NCBI GenBank assembly: GCA_002270565.1
Contig: NQMI01000099.1
Location: forward strand, 1-63,294
DNA: 63,294 nucleotides
Direction of reading: 5' to 3'
Source: Stenocarpella maydis
Lineage: Eukaryota > Ascomycota > Sordariomycetes > Diaporthales > Diaporthaceae
The translations under genes were made by a program, and so were the position numbers. Shown in pieces: positions 11,284 to 22,879 of the stretch; position 1 is the first letter of the stretch, and each line of letters starts with the position of its first letter. Below the pieces are notes generated by a model that was not told the DNA's origin, made no database searches, and saw nothing but the letters and a program-made list of their open reading frames with translations.

Positions 11284-13201
11284 CTATTCCTCGGCGCCGT
11301 CCTCGGCGGCGGCCTCCTCGGCCTCGTCCTCCTCGTCTAGCGACCCGGCGGGCACTTCGTACAGGCGCAGGATGCTCTTGTTAGGGTCCTTGACGAGCAC
11401 GTACTTGGCGTCCCCTTCGCCGGACTTGAGCACCATGTCCGAGATGGTCCGCACGATGCCCCAGCCGTTGGAGAGCGACAGGTTCATCTGATTGGCGAAG
11501 TCGCGTGGCTTCCAGCCGATCACACCGAGGATAATGTGCTTGTCGTTGGCCTTGGGGTTGGCCCGGGAGACGAATCTGCACGGGGGTCGGTGTGTTAGTA
11601 TGCACCCGCGAGGGTCGTTGTGGGGAGAGAAGCATCTATGGAAAAGAGCAGGGGCACAGGGCATGGATACTCACCCAATCTTCATCTGGTCCGCCTTGGC
11701 CAGGATGCTCTCCACGGTCCACCGGGCAAGCTTGCACGAGTTGTTCTTCATCTCGGTGGCGACAACGGCACCGCGCTGGGACACGAGCTTGGAGCGCCAG
11801 TCCAGGGCGCCGCCGCTGCCCTGGGCCTTGCTGTCGAACTCGTTGAGGGCGTGCACGCGCAGGAACTGGTCCTCGCCGTTGATGGCGTTCTTCTGGACGG
11901 CGTCGAGCTCGGTCCGCACCACCAGGTAGACAGGCGCCTCGTCGTTGATGCTGATGTCGAACTTGCGGTACCGGTAGGCCTTGGACGCGGGCGGCTCGGT
12001 CTCCTCGGCGGCGTTGTAGAAGGGGTTGCCGTGGGCCATCTCGACCTTTTGTGACTCGAGCACGACCTGGTTGGCAAAGTTGTGGTTGATGTAGGTGGCC
12101 TCCTCGGCCAGGGCACCTGGCTGGTTGATGACGTCCTTGGAGCCCTCGGACGCCTCGAGCGGCGCGTCGGCGGCGTTCTCGTTGACGGTGACCAGGTCCA
12201 GGGTGGCGTTCTCGCGCTTGTCCAGGAAGACCTTGTTGCCGTGCTTGACAATGACAATGTCCCAGGGGTAGACGGAGCGGGGCGCGCACATGAGCATGGA
12301 CAGGATGCTGTCGGTGGCGAAGACGGTGGCCTCGTTCTTGTCGGCGAGCTCCTGGATGATGGGGTCGGACGAGGTGGTGACGTTGTAGGCGGCGCGGTCG
12401 ATGGGGTTGAGCTTCTTCTCGGCCGACTTGACGGGCTGCTTGTCGTAGGAGCGGTCGTAGTACGAGACGAAGCCGTAGCTGTCGATGTCCTCGCCGTCGT
12501 CGGCATCCAGGTTGAGCTTGAGCAGCCTGTTGTAGTCGATCTCCTCGAGCAGCTTCCAGTCGCCGCGGATGTTGATGGAGGCGTCGCGGTTGCGCTGAGG
12601 CTTGTCGTAGTCCTTCCAGCCGAAGCGACGGCCGCCGCCACGGCCCCCGGCGTTATTCCGGCCCCCACGGCTGTCGTAGCCGCCCCGGCCTCCGCCCCGG
12701 CTGCTGAACTGCTGGCGGCCACCGCCACGGCTGTCCTGACCTCCCCGGGCACCGCCACGCTGGCCACGGCCGCCACGTGTGAAGACGGCGCCACGGCCGA
12801 AGCGGGACTTGCCCGTGTCGCGAACGTTGGAGACGACGGAGAAGGAGGCTTCGTCTTGCTCGACAGGGGGTGCTGCGAAGAGGGAGGCGCTGGCGGAGCC
12901 GTATGTCTGTTGGTCTGGGGGCAGGGGCGGATGTCAGCACACTGGCAATCCCAGCAGTCGGCGGTGATGCCAGGTGTCGGATGGGCGTACCTCTGTAGTT
13001 CCTGTTGTACTGGGCCCTCCCTCCACGACCATCACGGCCGTCCTTTCCATCAGCAGTCCAGTCGGCCATGCGACCCAGCTTGTCGCCCTTGGAGAAGGGG
13101 GCGTATGGGACGCCGTTCAGGGTGGTCTCTGTTGTGACCGGGGGGCCCCATCCGTCGCCGTCGGGCAGCGCCGCGATGATGTCGGCGATCGATGTAGACA
13201 T
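11284..13201 (-). CDS. Translation initiation factor eIF3 subunit d
   Basis: Three exons, complement(12991..13201), complement(11675..12914) and complement(11284..11575), give 580 residues, the usual fungal eIF3d length. The N-terminus [20 protein letters not shown] and the block [18 protein letters not shown] are characteristic. An arginine/glycine-rich RNA-binding stretch lies around residues 100-165, followed by the cap-binding-type core ([58 protein letters not shown]). The C-terminus is acidic. eIF3d binds mRNA caps within the eIF3 complex and helps recruit the 40S subunit. Introns are 76 bp (GTACGC...CCCCAG) and 99 bp (GTGAGT...TGCAG). This is the clearest housekeeping gene in the window. 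High third-position GC creates long antisense ORFs that are not genes. Confidence 0.96.
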
Positions 13202-14045
13202 GGTGGGTGTTGGGTTTGGGGCTGCCAGGCGAGGGGATAGTATGGGATTGATTATTTGGTAATGCGGGTTCTGGGTTGATGGATGTGGTATGCCTAGGCC
13301 GTATCTGCTGCCGCCTCGGATGGCCAGTGTCTGTGGTGAGGTGCAAATTCGTCAAGAGCTGCAGAAATTCAATGTTTGGTGGGGTCCAGCACTAGCGTCG
13401 CAGGCCTTGGCGGGTCCGACTGTGGAAGGCGGGCAGCGAAGCTCATCCCCGCATGACTGGATGAACCTGCGCAACCCCCCCCCTTTACTACCCCACGCCA
13501 TTTCAGGCTCAGGGTTAGGTGCGGACATGACAATGGTCCCTCGCCCTGCGCAAGACTGCCTTTGCCTGCTACAATTTTCGCCTGTAGCACTGCATCATTT
13601 GAAATGCATTTCGCCGCATCCAAACAGGTTCCATCTTTTAGCATATCCCAAAAGCTTCATGGTGATGCTGCCCACGTACTGAGCAGATGGTCCGGTCCGA
13701 AGGGGTTTGGCCTGAACCTCAAGCACCTTGGGATGCCTTTTTCTTACTATGCTAAGACGTTCCACGGTCATTTCTTGTATTGCATTAGGAAATAATTTCG
13801 GCATGTCCCAATGTGTTTCCAGTGGCGCAACTCGGTCTTGAGCTCTAAGAGGTTGCCATCTGCCTACCAGTGGCAACATCGAAGGGAGCGTCTCCATGGT
13901 CAGCCGGGCCAATACAATACAAACACTGATAGCTGGCAGCCTTTAATTTGGAGTATTATTGATTTCCCGATTATATGTATGGGTTTAAACAATATAAGAT
14001 AGTCTATATTATATACACAGGAAGCAGTCCAATTCAACACGCAGC
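13202..14045. other. Intergenic; upstream region of eIF3d
   Basis: No gene seen. Short ORFs at 13290-13682 and 13595-13912 overlap on opposite strands and show no domain. A short AT-rich patch lies near 13930-14010, just beyond the stop of the next leftward gene. Confidence 0.5.
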
Positions 14046-15585
14046 CTACCTTGCATCGTCTCTTGGTTCATGCGTGAACTCATGCCCATGGTGCGCACCG
14101 CTCTCAAAGTGGATATCCACGTCTCTGTTCACCATGATTCCTTTATTATAGATCCTTTCTGTCGACTCATCGTCATCGTACCCTCTTGTTGATAGAATCG
14201 TGGCGTTGTAGTCCTGCACCTTGCGCTTCCCCTTGCGCATCTCAAAAGCATCGTTGCTGCTGTCGTTGATGGGCATGGAGCCCGGCTTGGAGGGCCTCAT
14301 AGATGAGCTCCCTCCCGTGTTCATCTTACCTCTCGTGGTCCAGAACAGCCGGCTGAACGCGGGGCGCACTGCATGGTCCAACGTCAGCGACAAGAGCAAC
14401 AAGCAAAACACAGCACGCTGGTTGTGGAGGCGGGCGCGATATTCCCCGGGAGACGGGCCGAGGGGGTTATACGTACGCATGGGAGCCTGCCCAACCAATG
14501 TGGCCACGAAGTCCTCCCTGCAGGACCAGATGGCTGCCGTAGATCCATCTTTTTGCTGCCAGAGGGGGATGGATGTCAGGATACTGCCACACGAACCAAT
14601 GTTTGACGGGCACGGGATTGACTGACCACCATGACAAATGTCACTCGGAGGATGGCTGCGATCATGATGAAGATTCCACCACTGAATAGGAGGACCAGTG
14701 ATATCTTTTTGAATATGGTCATCTTGGCTCGTAGGACGACGGGGGCGGGTATGGCCATTATGCAGAGATCCGTGATGATGTTCATGATCAGAGTTGGCAG
14801 CATGTAAAGTGACGCCTGGGGCTCGCATAATCCTTTCAACGGTCGCCTGCGTTAGCTGGATCGATCTTCCGCCTTTTCTTCTTCTACAGTGCTCTCGGCA
14901 GTCTCCTGTGGTGGGTAGCAATGTGTCACTCACCACCCTCGTCCGTGTAGAAATTCCACATTCGGGGATACGGGCGGCACGCCCCGAACAGTATGCCCAT
15001 GATCATGATAAAAGTGCACACGACGACCCATCACGGGCCAGATGAGCTTCGCGACCCAGAGACCTGCGGGCCAGCCGTCAGCTTGGGCCTAGAAAGGGGG
15101 GGGGGGGTTGATGCCTGCAAGGGTCACCACGGTTGGGGGTTGCGCACCCTTAACGACTCGCCGGAAGAAGAAGAGCATATTGATCTTGAGGGACCACACG
15201 AAGACGACGTAGGTCGCCACGCCGGCACAGAACCACTGCGTGACCCAGATGTACGGTTTGGCCTCGTCGGGCGTCATGGCCTCCCTCTGGGCGATTGTGA
15301 GGGTGTGTAGGTCCGCATGGCGATCACAGACGTCTGCCGCGTATGTCATCACGGTGTAGACAACCTGTCGTCCGAACTCCACAAGTCAGCCCCGTATCCT
15401 ATGGTAGCCAGGGGAGCGGCATATAGTCTTTTAGCCGGACTTGCCCAAGAAAACCAGATGAAATAGTCATCAAAGTCGAAGCCGCGGAAGCCCACCATCC
15501 TCCAACGACACAGGCTCCGGAGGAAGATGAGCAGTGAGCCGGAGCCGTAGAGCGCCCATGTCTCAATGATGGGGCTGTACGCCAT
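14046..15585 (-). CDS. Second rhodopsin-domain (SAT4/PTH11-type) membrane protein, with a 1-nt frameshift
   Basis: Six exons, complement of 15445-15585, 15148-15364, 15063-14934, 14832-14627, 14555-14477 and 14368-14046, would give about 364 residues. Family blocks occur in order: FRGFDFDDYFIWFSW, YIWVTQWFCAGVATYVV, LKINMLFFFRRVV, FIMIMGILFGACRPYP, LCEPQASLYMLPTLIMNIIT, MAIPAPVVLRAKM, LLFSGGIFIMIAAILRVTF and LRPAFSRLFW, then a hydrophilic tail. Two oddities appear. Intron 1 has a GC donor (TGG|GCAAGT...ACAG). Within exon 3, around 15027-15029, one surplus G shifts frame between LIWPVM and VVVCT; removing it restores every downstream phase. That may be a homopolymer sequencing error or a true lesion. 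Confidence 0.78.
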
Positions 15586-17872
15586 CTCGAAAGGCCTCTA
15601 CGCGGAGAGGATTCGTGGCGTTGTGTGCTGGGGACGGCGGAGCCGACCTGAGAACTATCGTGAACTCGCAAGGCTGAGTCTGTCTGACACGTGACAAGCC
15701 TTCAAAGTTGAATCATGAAAATAACCATCTAGTCAATTCAGACGAGCGTGAGAGGGCGGACAAACCTCGGGCGCGAACAAGCTCACCGTCATGTAGTCAG
15801 CCTTTGCAGCCTTCGACGACTTGCGAATGTGGGTCCCGACGAGACTTATAACCAATTATCCAGAACTGGCATCTTCTGGCGAGCTTCAGGAGGTGAGCTG
15901 ACCGGCACTCCCAAGCCCATGGCGCCACCAGGCCTGCCAGTGATCCTCCATACGTGCTTGTATGGCCTGTCTGACGTCGAGAGAGCTCAGACTCATGCAG
16001 GGCACCCTGCCTGGTCACCCCGATATGACAGACCGGCGAAGCCACCCAAGCCCTAGGAAGATCTATCTTGTTGGCTACACGTACCCTTCCTTCTCCATGG
16101 TAGCACCTGCTTATTTTTCAGCCAACAAGGACAGGACCCCACCGAGGCACATCATGCCCGCTGGTCTGGATGGTCCGCATCGCACAGCAGCCAGCTAGTA
16201 ACATGATGAAGCATGCTTCTCATCCCGCCAACTCAAACAAGACCACCTCGCCCATCCTACCCAGGGTGGTGGTTCACCCGGGCTGGCAGCCTGGCAGCCA
16301 GGGACCCATGCGAGCAGCTGCATATAAGTCCACCTCGCTTCCAACCAACATCGATCCTGTGCCACTCCTCCTTATCATGGCGCATACCCATCTGCTCCGC
16401 CGACCCCGGACAGCGGAAGATGGAGTGTCGATCCTGGATGGGACGCTGTAGAATGCTTGCCCGGTCAGCTGCAACACCGAGAGGCTCGCGGGACTCTACG
16501 GGGGAGGTCGTACAGCATGCGGGACAGAAACCGCACGATGACACGTGAATGATCCTATATCCTCGCTCTGGGGATCCGAGGGAAACCGGGCCAGTGCGGG
16601 TGGGAATTAGTAAATTAGATCGGAGCATGCAGCATAAATCCATCGATCCTACACACCACAGGAGCGGCCGGACTTCACCAATATTAGTGCCCGAGGCTGC
16701 TTACCCTGCAGAAGGATGACCCTTGGAACAATGCCTCCTGCATTAGGCGCGCCTGGGGCTGCTTCTTCAGCGTGCTGGCTGGACGCAGAGGCGGCGGCGG
16801 CGAGATTCGGGCGAGAGGGGTGCGCGGGGCACACACACGGCGTCGTAGAGCCGCAGCCGCCTTGGGCCTGAGTCTTGGACCAGCCACGACGAGGATTGGC
16901 CTATCATCCCAGCCGACCATGCCCAGAGCCGTCTCCACGATGCTTTTTGTGCGTGACTATGCTACGGAACGGTCAGTCTGCACTACATACTCACACTAGT
17001 GTAATTGGAAGTCTGGCTGTGGAGACGTCCGGGAGGCAGACATGGGTGGGCCTGTGAGTGGGCCGTCGCCATCGCCAGCCACATCGTGCGGCAGGCCCAA
17101 TACCATATTTACCACAGTACAGTACATATCCAGCACCATCTCCGCCTCCCGGCCCATGATATGCAATCCCGGCGCGGTTCGTCGGCACCGCTGTCTCTAG
17201 CCATAACAGGCATCGCGCAGACTTGGCATCCCCTTCTTCGCATACATACCGTTGTATGTCAGTGGTGGCGTTACCGACGACCTCGGCTTATCCCTTGGAC
17301 TACACATGTACGATCTCGAAGCACGACCTGGTGGTATCGAGAAACCGTCCGAGTCAACTGCTACACTCAAAGCCCCCCCCCCTCCTTCCACGGGCGCGGA
17401 GCAGACAAGGTTCAATCCCACACAAAAGACTTCGGGCGGGCCGCCGAGCCGGAAGAGATGCGAGGTCTGGCCATGAGCTACGCTGGGATGGGAAGGTTTG
17501 GGTGCGATGCGCCTGGAGGATCACCAGGCCTGCCGGTGCAGGTGCTGCCCCCGAGGACGATGCAGACCTGGACAGTGTCGATCAGCAATTGCAAAACCCC
17601 CAGGCTGTTTTGGTGATATGTCACCTCCACTAGTCATCTTACATGCATGCTCAAGTATGCATGCAACCCAGGAAGGATCCGCGGGATTGCCCAGGCCAGC
17701 ATGCTGGCATGTTAGTCCAAGTACACAGTAAGCATCTCACAGTCGCCCGACGCACAGCATGCTATGGCGTCCACCTACTGCAGATCAACCGAGGGTCATG
17801 ATTTCTCATGCAAAGGGGTGTTATTTCACTATACCTAGCTAGTATACTGGTGTAGCAGCCCAGTAGCCATCT
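15586..17872. other. 2.3-kb intergenic region, no supported gene
   Basis: Both strands hold only overlapping ORFs of 60-200 codons with no domain, signal peptide or splice-consistent extension. Composition is ordinary, unlike the AT-rich repeat zones. It lies between two leftward genes and would contain the promoter of the rhodopsin-domain gene and the 3' flank of the aldehyde dehydrogenase. Confidence 0.5.
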
Positions 17873-19524
17873 CTAACCCTTGATTACCCAGAACCCCTGG
17901 GGGTTGCACCAGCCCTTCAACCCAACAACACCCCAGTCCATGCCGATCCCGCTGGCCTTGTGTCCACCAAAGGGCATGTTAGCCGAGACCTGGAAGTGGG
18001 AATTCACCCAGACGCTGCCGGACTCGAGCTGGTCCGCCATCCTGGTGGCCCTCGCGACATCGCTGCTCCAGACGGAGGCACCCAGCGCCTGCTCGAGGGC
18101 ATTTGCACGCCTGAGGACGTCCGCCTCGTCCGTCCAGCGCATCAGGGGGAGGATGGGCCCGAACGGCTCCTCGGTCACGATGCGGGAGTCCTCGGGGGGG
18201 TTGTCGATGAGCGTGGGCGGGAGGACGAGGCCCCTGTGGCCGGCCGCGGACCTGCCGCGCAGCTCCTCGAGGCCGCCGAGCGCGACGGTCCACTTCTGCG
18301 CCTCGGCCTCCTCGAACAGGCCCCTCACCTTGTCGTACTGCATGCTGTTCTGGATTGGGCCTACCGCTGTGTTGGCACCCGCGGGGCCGTACGGCAGGTT
18401 GTTGCGAACGAACTCGATCATGGCGGCGAGGAACTCATCGTAGATCTTGTCGTGGACGTAGACGCGCTTGATGTTCATGCAGACCTGCCCGGAGCTGACC
18501 AAGGCGAGGAAGGCAACCTGGGGCGGGGCATCTTATTAGTCGGATCGACGCCATCACTGCACCACCGCACAGACGCCCGGGGCTGCCAGGACAGGGGACG
18601 GGGGCCGCACCGGGGACGTACCTGAGGCACCACCTTGGCGATATCCGCATCGTCGCAGATGATGGCCGCGTCGTTGCCGCCGAGCTCCAGCGTGACGCGC
18701 TTCAGCATCCGCCCGCAGACCTCGCCCACCTTCCTGCCCGTCGCCGTGCTGCCCGTGAAGCTGACCTTGCGGATGTCGGGGTGGTGCGTCAGCAGCGGGC
18801 CGAGGCCCTCGTCGCCGCTCAGCACCTGGACGACGCCGGGCGGGAAGATGCGGGCGGCCAGCTCGCCCACGCGCAGGAGCATGTACGGCGCGTAGGGGCT
18901 CGGCTTGACGATGACGGTGTTGCCGGCCAGCACGGCCGGGCCCAGCTTGCCGACGCCCAGCAGCAGCGGCCAGTTCCACGGCACGATGGCGGCCGAGGGC
19001 CCCAGCGGCCGGTACCGCACCCGGCAGGTGCGCTCGGGCGAGTCCTCGACGACGTCGTCCGGGAGGCGCAGCCGGGCCGTGTCGCGCAGGTGGGCGAGGG
19101 TGAGGGCCATCTCGAAGTCGGCCGTCGCGAGGGGCTTGCCCGTCTCGGCCATGTCGAGGTCGCGGATGGCGTCGCGGTTGGCCTCGATGGCGTCGGCCAG
19201 GCGCGGGAGGTAGGCCGCGCGCTCGTCCCACGCGAGGGCGCTCCACGCGGGGAAGGCGGCCTTGGCCGCGGCGACGGCGCGGTCGGCCTCGGCCTGGCCC
19301 GACACGGGGACCTCCGGGAGGGCCTCCTCGGTCGAGGGGTCCACGCCGTGGCGCGTCGAGGCCGTGGGGGTCAGCTCATTGTTGATGAGGTTCAGGTACG
19401 GGGCCTAGAGGGGGGGGGGGAGGCCCCGGGGCTGCTGGTTAGCACGTGGCCAGCCTCATGCCTCGGCATGCCGTCGCTCCCGGGTTCTGGACGCACACAC
19501 CTTGGGGTCTAGTTTGAGAGCCAT
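17873..19524 (-). CDS. NAD(P)-dependent aldehyde dehydrogenase
   Basis: Exons complement(19501..19524), complement(18622..19404) and complement(17873..18517) give 483 residues, normal for the ALDH superfamily. Exon 1 encodes only eight residues (MALKLDPK). The coenzyme-binding block AIVPWNWPLLLGVGKLGPAV, the FTGSTATG glycine motif, the general-base glutamate in VTLELGGND and the catalytic cysteine in SSGQVCMNIKRVYV are all present. The C-terminal PFGGHKASGIG block is also intact. It oxidises an aldehyde to the acid; the overall style resembles betaine/aminoaldehyde-type fungal ALDHs, but the substrate is not deducible. Introns are GTGTGT...CTCTAG (96 bp, with a long G run) and GTACGT...CCCCAG (104 bp). 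No peroxisomal or mitochondrial signal is obvious. Confidence 0.93.
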
Positions 19525-21623
19525 TGCGTGTGGGTGAGGGAGCGTGCGCCGCTTGGGCTACGGGAGGCGGGCAAAGGGACAAGTTGACGAGAGTTTATGG
19601 GGGGGGGGGNGGGGTGATGGAGAGGCTCGGCTGGAACCCGTCGGATGGAAGACGATGGCGGCGATCCCAGTCTCTACATCTGCGGATCTGAAATGTTAAA
19701 TACATCCGGCGGTTGTACCCTACGCCTCTTGCATGTGAACCTGGCTGAGGCGTGTCTGAAAGCCGCTCTGGGCTTCATATCGAGCAGACAGGCAAGCAAC
19801 AACCCGGAAGACATGGTAAATGGCCCCCAGAGGGGACCGAACCCCGGGTGCCGTGTGACGTGAAAGCCATGGTGGTTGGCCGCCTGCTAAGAAACGCGCA
19901 CATGAAGCATGCACGACGGCCAGGAAGGATTCGCACAGGATTCGTTGGTCCGAGACCAACAGCCTTCCTTCGTCCGCCACAGTCCCACTGGATGATATTG
20001 CTGCTGCTGTTGGTGGTGGTCTGCATGCCTATCGTGTGGGGGCCCCACAACACAACGGTCCAAGGAGCTCTGTCAGAACTCTGAAAAAGCCGTGGGGTTC
20101 TGGGGTGTCAGAGGAGGAGCGGAGACACCTGGCCGCGTCTCCCCCATCCTGCAGCTCGGCCTGCTTATTATTATATGCCAATGTCTTGGGAGCAGTGCAG
20201 CGGAGCACTTACAAGGGCTGGACGCCTGGCCCCGGCCCCGATAGACTGCCTACACCTCAGAACTCGCATCTGGAGCATCTTGTTCGGGGGCCGGTCTGCA
20301 AGGGAGGAGGCCCGCATGGCTGCATATACGAAAACGCAGGGTTCCGGAGCAGTTTTTGGCCCTGTGAACGAGAGAGGTTCGGTTCGTGCAGGTGGCGCCA
20401 ATGGCACCAATCTGTCCTTCATCTCGGGCGCTGACAGGGGCTGTTGCTGACATCGACCCTCCAAGGCCAGACCAGGGAATTTCAAGCTGCTGCTTCCCAT
20501 GCAGCACTTCTTTGGTAATACCTACTAGGATACGTAACTATATGAAATTATATTACGATATAATTTATGATCTAATTATAGAAACAAATGTTAATATTAT
20601 AATAATCACATTTAATATAACACACTAAAATTTAATATATATATTTCAATAATTAATAAATATAATAGTAATTAAAAATCACTATAGTTATTACTACCTG
20701 TTATTAGGACTTCAATACAAAATATCATTAATTCAGCTTTATAAATTTATATTATTATTGAAAGGTCTAGCCTATGATGGGCTGCTCGAGTGGATACCTC
20801 ATCCGGCTGGCCTGGGAGGCCCTTGGGAGGTTCGAGCCTCAACATCACATACCCTGGCAATCAGTCGCTGTCAGTTGACCCCGAGCCTGTACTACCTCAC
20901 AAGTTCACAACACACAGATGATTATTCTGTACTACAAGGACCAACAATCGGTGTGATGCCTGCCGCATAAGGTTAGATAAGACACTCCTAACCACGCTAA
21001 GCTTGGCGAAAGGTAGTATAGATACCAAGACAAAGGATTTTGGCATGTGGCTGACGGCCCGCACGAGCTCCGTTTCCCGTTGAGGAATGGGTGCACTGCA
21101 AGACGTAGGGGATCAGAGCGCGAGCCGGAAATTTGTTTATTCGTTGGCTAGACGAGTGAAGAAGCAATCTTTGTCTGCATGAACTGCCCCCGCTGGGCTT
21201 TGGGTGTTCGTAGGAACAACCTCGGATGCATCGGCCAGCTGCCAATTGGCCTTGGCCATCCATCCTCGCACAATGGTTACACGCGCACAGGAACCACCGC
21301 TTGCAGCTCCGTTCAGTGCTACCCAAACCCACGGCCGACTGGCCAAGTGTGAGTCTGACAGCACTTGAGTGCCGGGGTAGTTCAGGCAGGCATTTTGCCT
21401 GGTGTCACATAGATGGTTCCCCAGGTGTCATCTCATGATAAATTCTACGGGTTAATTAGTCCACGAGATACTCGCCAGCAGTGCCAACAGCCGAGTGTTA
21501 TATAAACCTAGGCCTTCCGTACTTGTTGATGCGACCTCGGGACCCCGGTAAAACTGGAGGCCCTGTATCCCGGTAGTGATCGTTGCACAGCCATAGCCCC
21601 TTCCAAAAGCTCTCCAGGACGAG
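19525..21623. other. Intergenic; N at 19610, AT-rich island ~20515-20760
   Basis: Divergent promoter region between the leftward ALDH and the rightward oxygenase. A G homopolymer interrupted by N (19599-19614) shows an assembly uncertainty. The AT-rich island is repeat-like without a recognisable element. A B-box-like GGTTCGAGCC near 20830 does not fold into a tRNA. Confidence 0.5.
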
Positions 21624-22879
21624 ATGTTTGCAAATGGCTCCTCGTCCTTCTTCAACCTCCCCGTGGCATTAGATGCCAGTGGAGGGCGCGAGGAGCGTAT
21701 CCTCGGCACGCGACAGGACCACACTCTGCACACTCACTGGAGATCTCTTGAGGATCACTCCTTGTCGAAACCGTCTCTTCTCGATGCCTTTGCCAACAAC
21801 ATCCCCCTAGTCCGTGAAAGAAACTTCCTCAGTGATGGGGAATGCAATGCCATGTTGGATATTCTGCAGACACATAAGATAGTAAGCTTTCATACTATAC
21901 GGTGCCTGCTTATGAACCCCAGTCAACTAATTATACCCAGGGGATCTATAACACAGATCATGTCTGGCCGAAGGTTGGATGCGTTGGTATTTCGCAAACA
22001 GATTATACCAAAGGTACCTTGAATTCAATCCCCACAAGACATTCTCCGGCCCAACGTTTGAAAACTGCACGACCTACGCGCTCGGGCTGCTGACCCCGGT
22101 CCGTATCCAGACAAAGACAAATACTTTGGCCGCGTGAAAGAGGCCCGGTCGCTTCTGGATCGCTGGAAACAAGAGGCAGGGATTGACATCATGGAACGGA
22201 TCGCCGGCTCCCTCCGCAAGGCCACTGGTATGCCAGTCCGGCTGGCAACGGAGGGAGACAGGGAGTACTTTGCGGGCGTCGTCCGGGCGCTGGACAGCGG
22301 CATTCAAATCCACGCCGACTTTGCACCTTTCGTAAGCATTTCAGAAACGCCCACGTACCCCCCGGCTCGTCCGGTCTTCACGAAGCTGACGGGCTCGTCT
22401 GCGATGCCGCAGGAAGGCGCCAATTGGGAAATCGGCCGCATTGCCGCCCAGCTCTCGTGGAACATCCTGATCAACAAGATCCAGGGCGGTGATACCTACA
22501 TCTATGATAGGGAGTGGAGGGCACCGGAGGACGACCTCAAATGGAGGAAAGAGTTCCCAAAATACGCATATGATCCCAAGATCGTTGAGGGTCGTGCCTT
22601 CAAGGTAATGAGCGCCCGCAGAGGCGATCTCACCATTTTTAACCCGAGGTAAGCGACCTTCCTATCTACCCACAAACGCCCAGGTGGCAATTGCCATGCA
22701 CCTCGGAGATCCTGCGACTGATAATTCATTGGTGTGATTTTAGGAATTTCCACGAGGTCAGGGCCTGCGATATCCCGATAGGAGAGCAGGAAATTCCAGT
22801 GCGCTATACCGTGAGTTCTTTCATGGGCTACTTGCCAGGCCAGGGCAGCGAGCCAGCTACATTGGTGCTCTGGTCGTGA
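21624..22879 (+). CDS. 2-oxoglutarate/Fe(II)-dependent oxygenase-like protein
   Basis: Five exons, 21624-21881, 21941-22013, 22111-22331, 22413-22648 and 22744-22879, give 307 residues; every junction is GT...AG and in phase. The third intron (22332-22412) is 81 bp and contains no stop, so an unspliced reading would run through it. The iron-binding triad is visible as IQIHADFAPF (HxD) and FNPRNFHEVRACD (distal His), with a candidate 2OG-binding arginine in IPVRYTVSSF. Upstream sequence (FGRVKEARSLLDRWKQEAG, AAQLSWNILINKIQGGDT) suits the uncharacterised fungal members of this superfamily. It probably hydroxylates or otherwise oxidises a small molecule or peptide; the substrate is unknown. Confidence 0.78.

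Noticed and set aside
11748..13137. Long ORFs on both strands over eIF3d (for example 11748-12794 minus alternate frame, 12082-13137 plus)
   Set aside because: Low-complexity shadows of the GC-rich eIF3d reading frame; composition (Ala/Thr/Ser or Val/Gly/Asp runs) and lack of domains show they are not genes.
18554..19512. Long ORFs over the aldehyde dehydrogenase (18554-19246 minus alternate frame, 18781-19512 plus)
   Set aside because: Shadows of high third-position GC; the ALDH frame carries all catalytic motifs.
19828..19860. Reverse-strand B-box-like GGTTCGGTCC
   Set aside because: No A-box or cloverleaf upstream on that strand.
20780..20845. tRNA-like A-box (GAGTGGATA) and B-box (GGTTCGAGCC) pair
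   Set aside because: No consistent acceptor, anticodon or five-base T stem could be folded by eye; at most an old tRNA-derived fragment.
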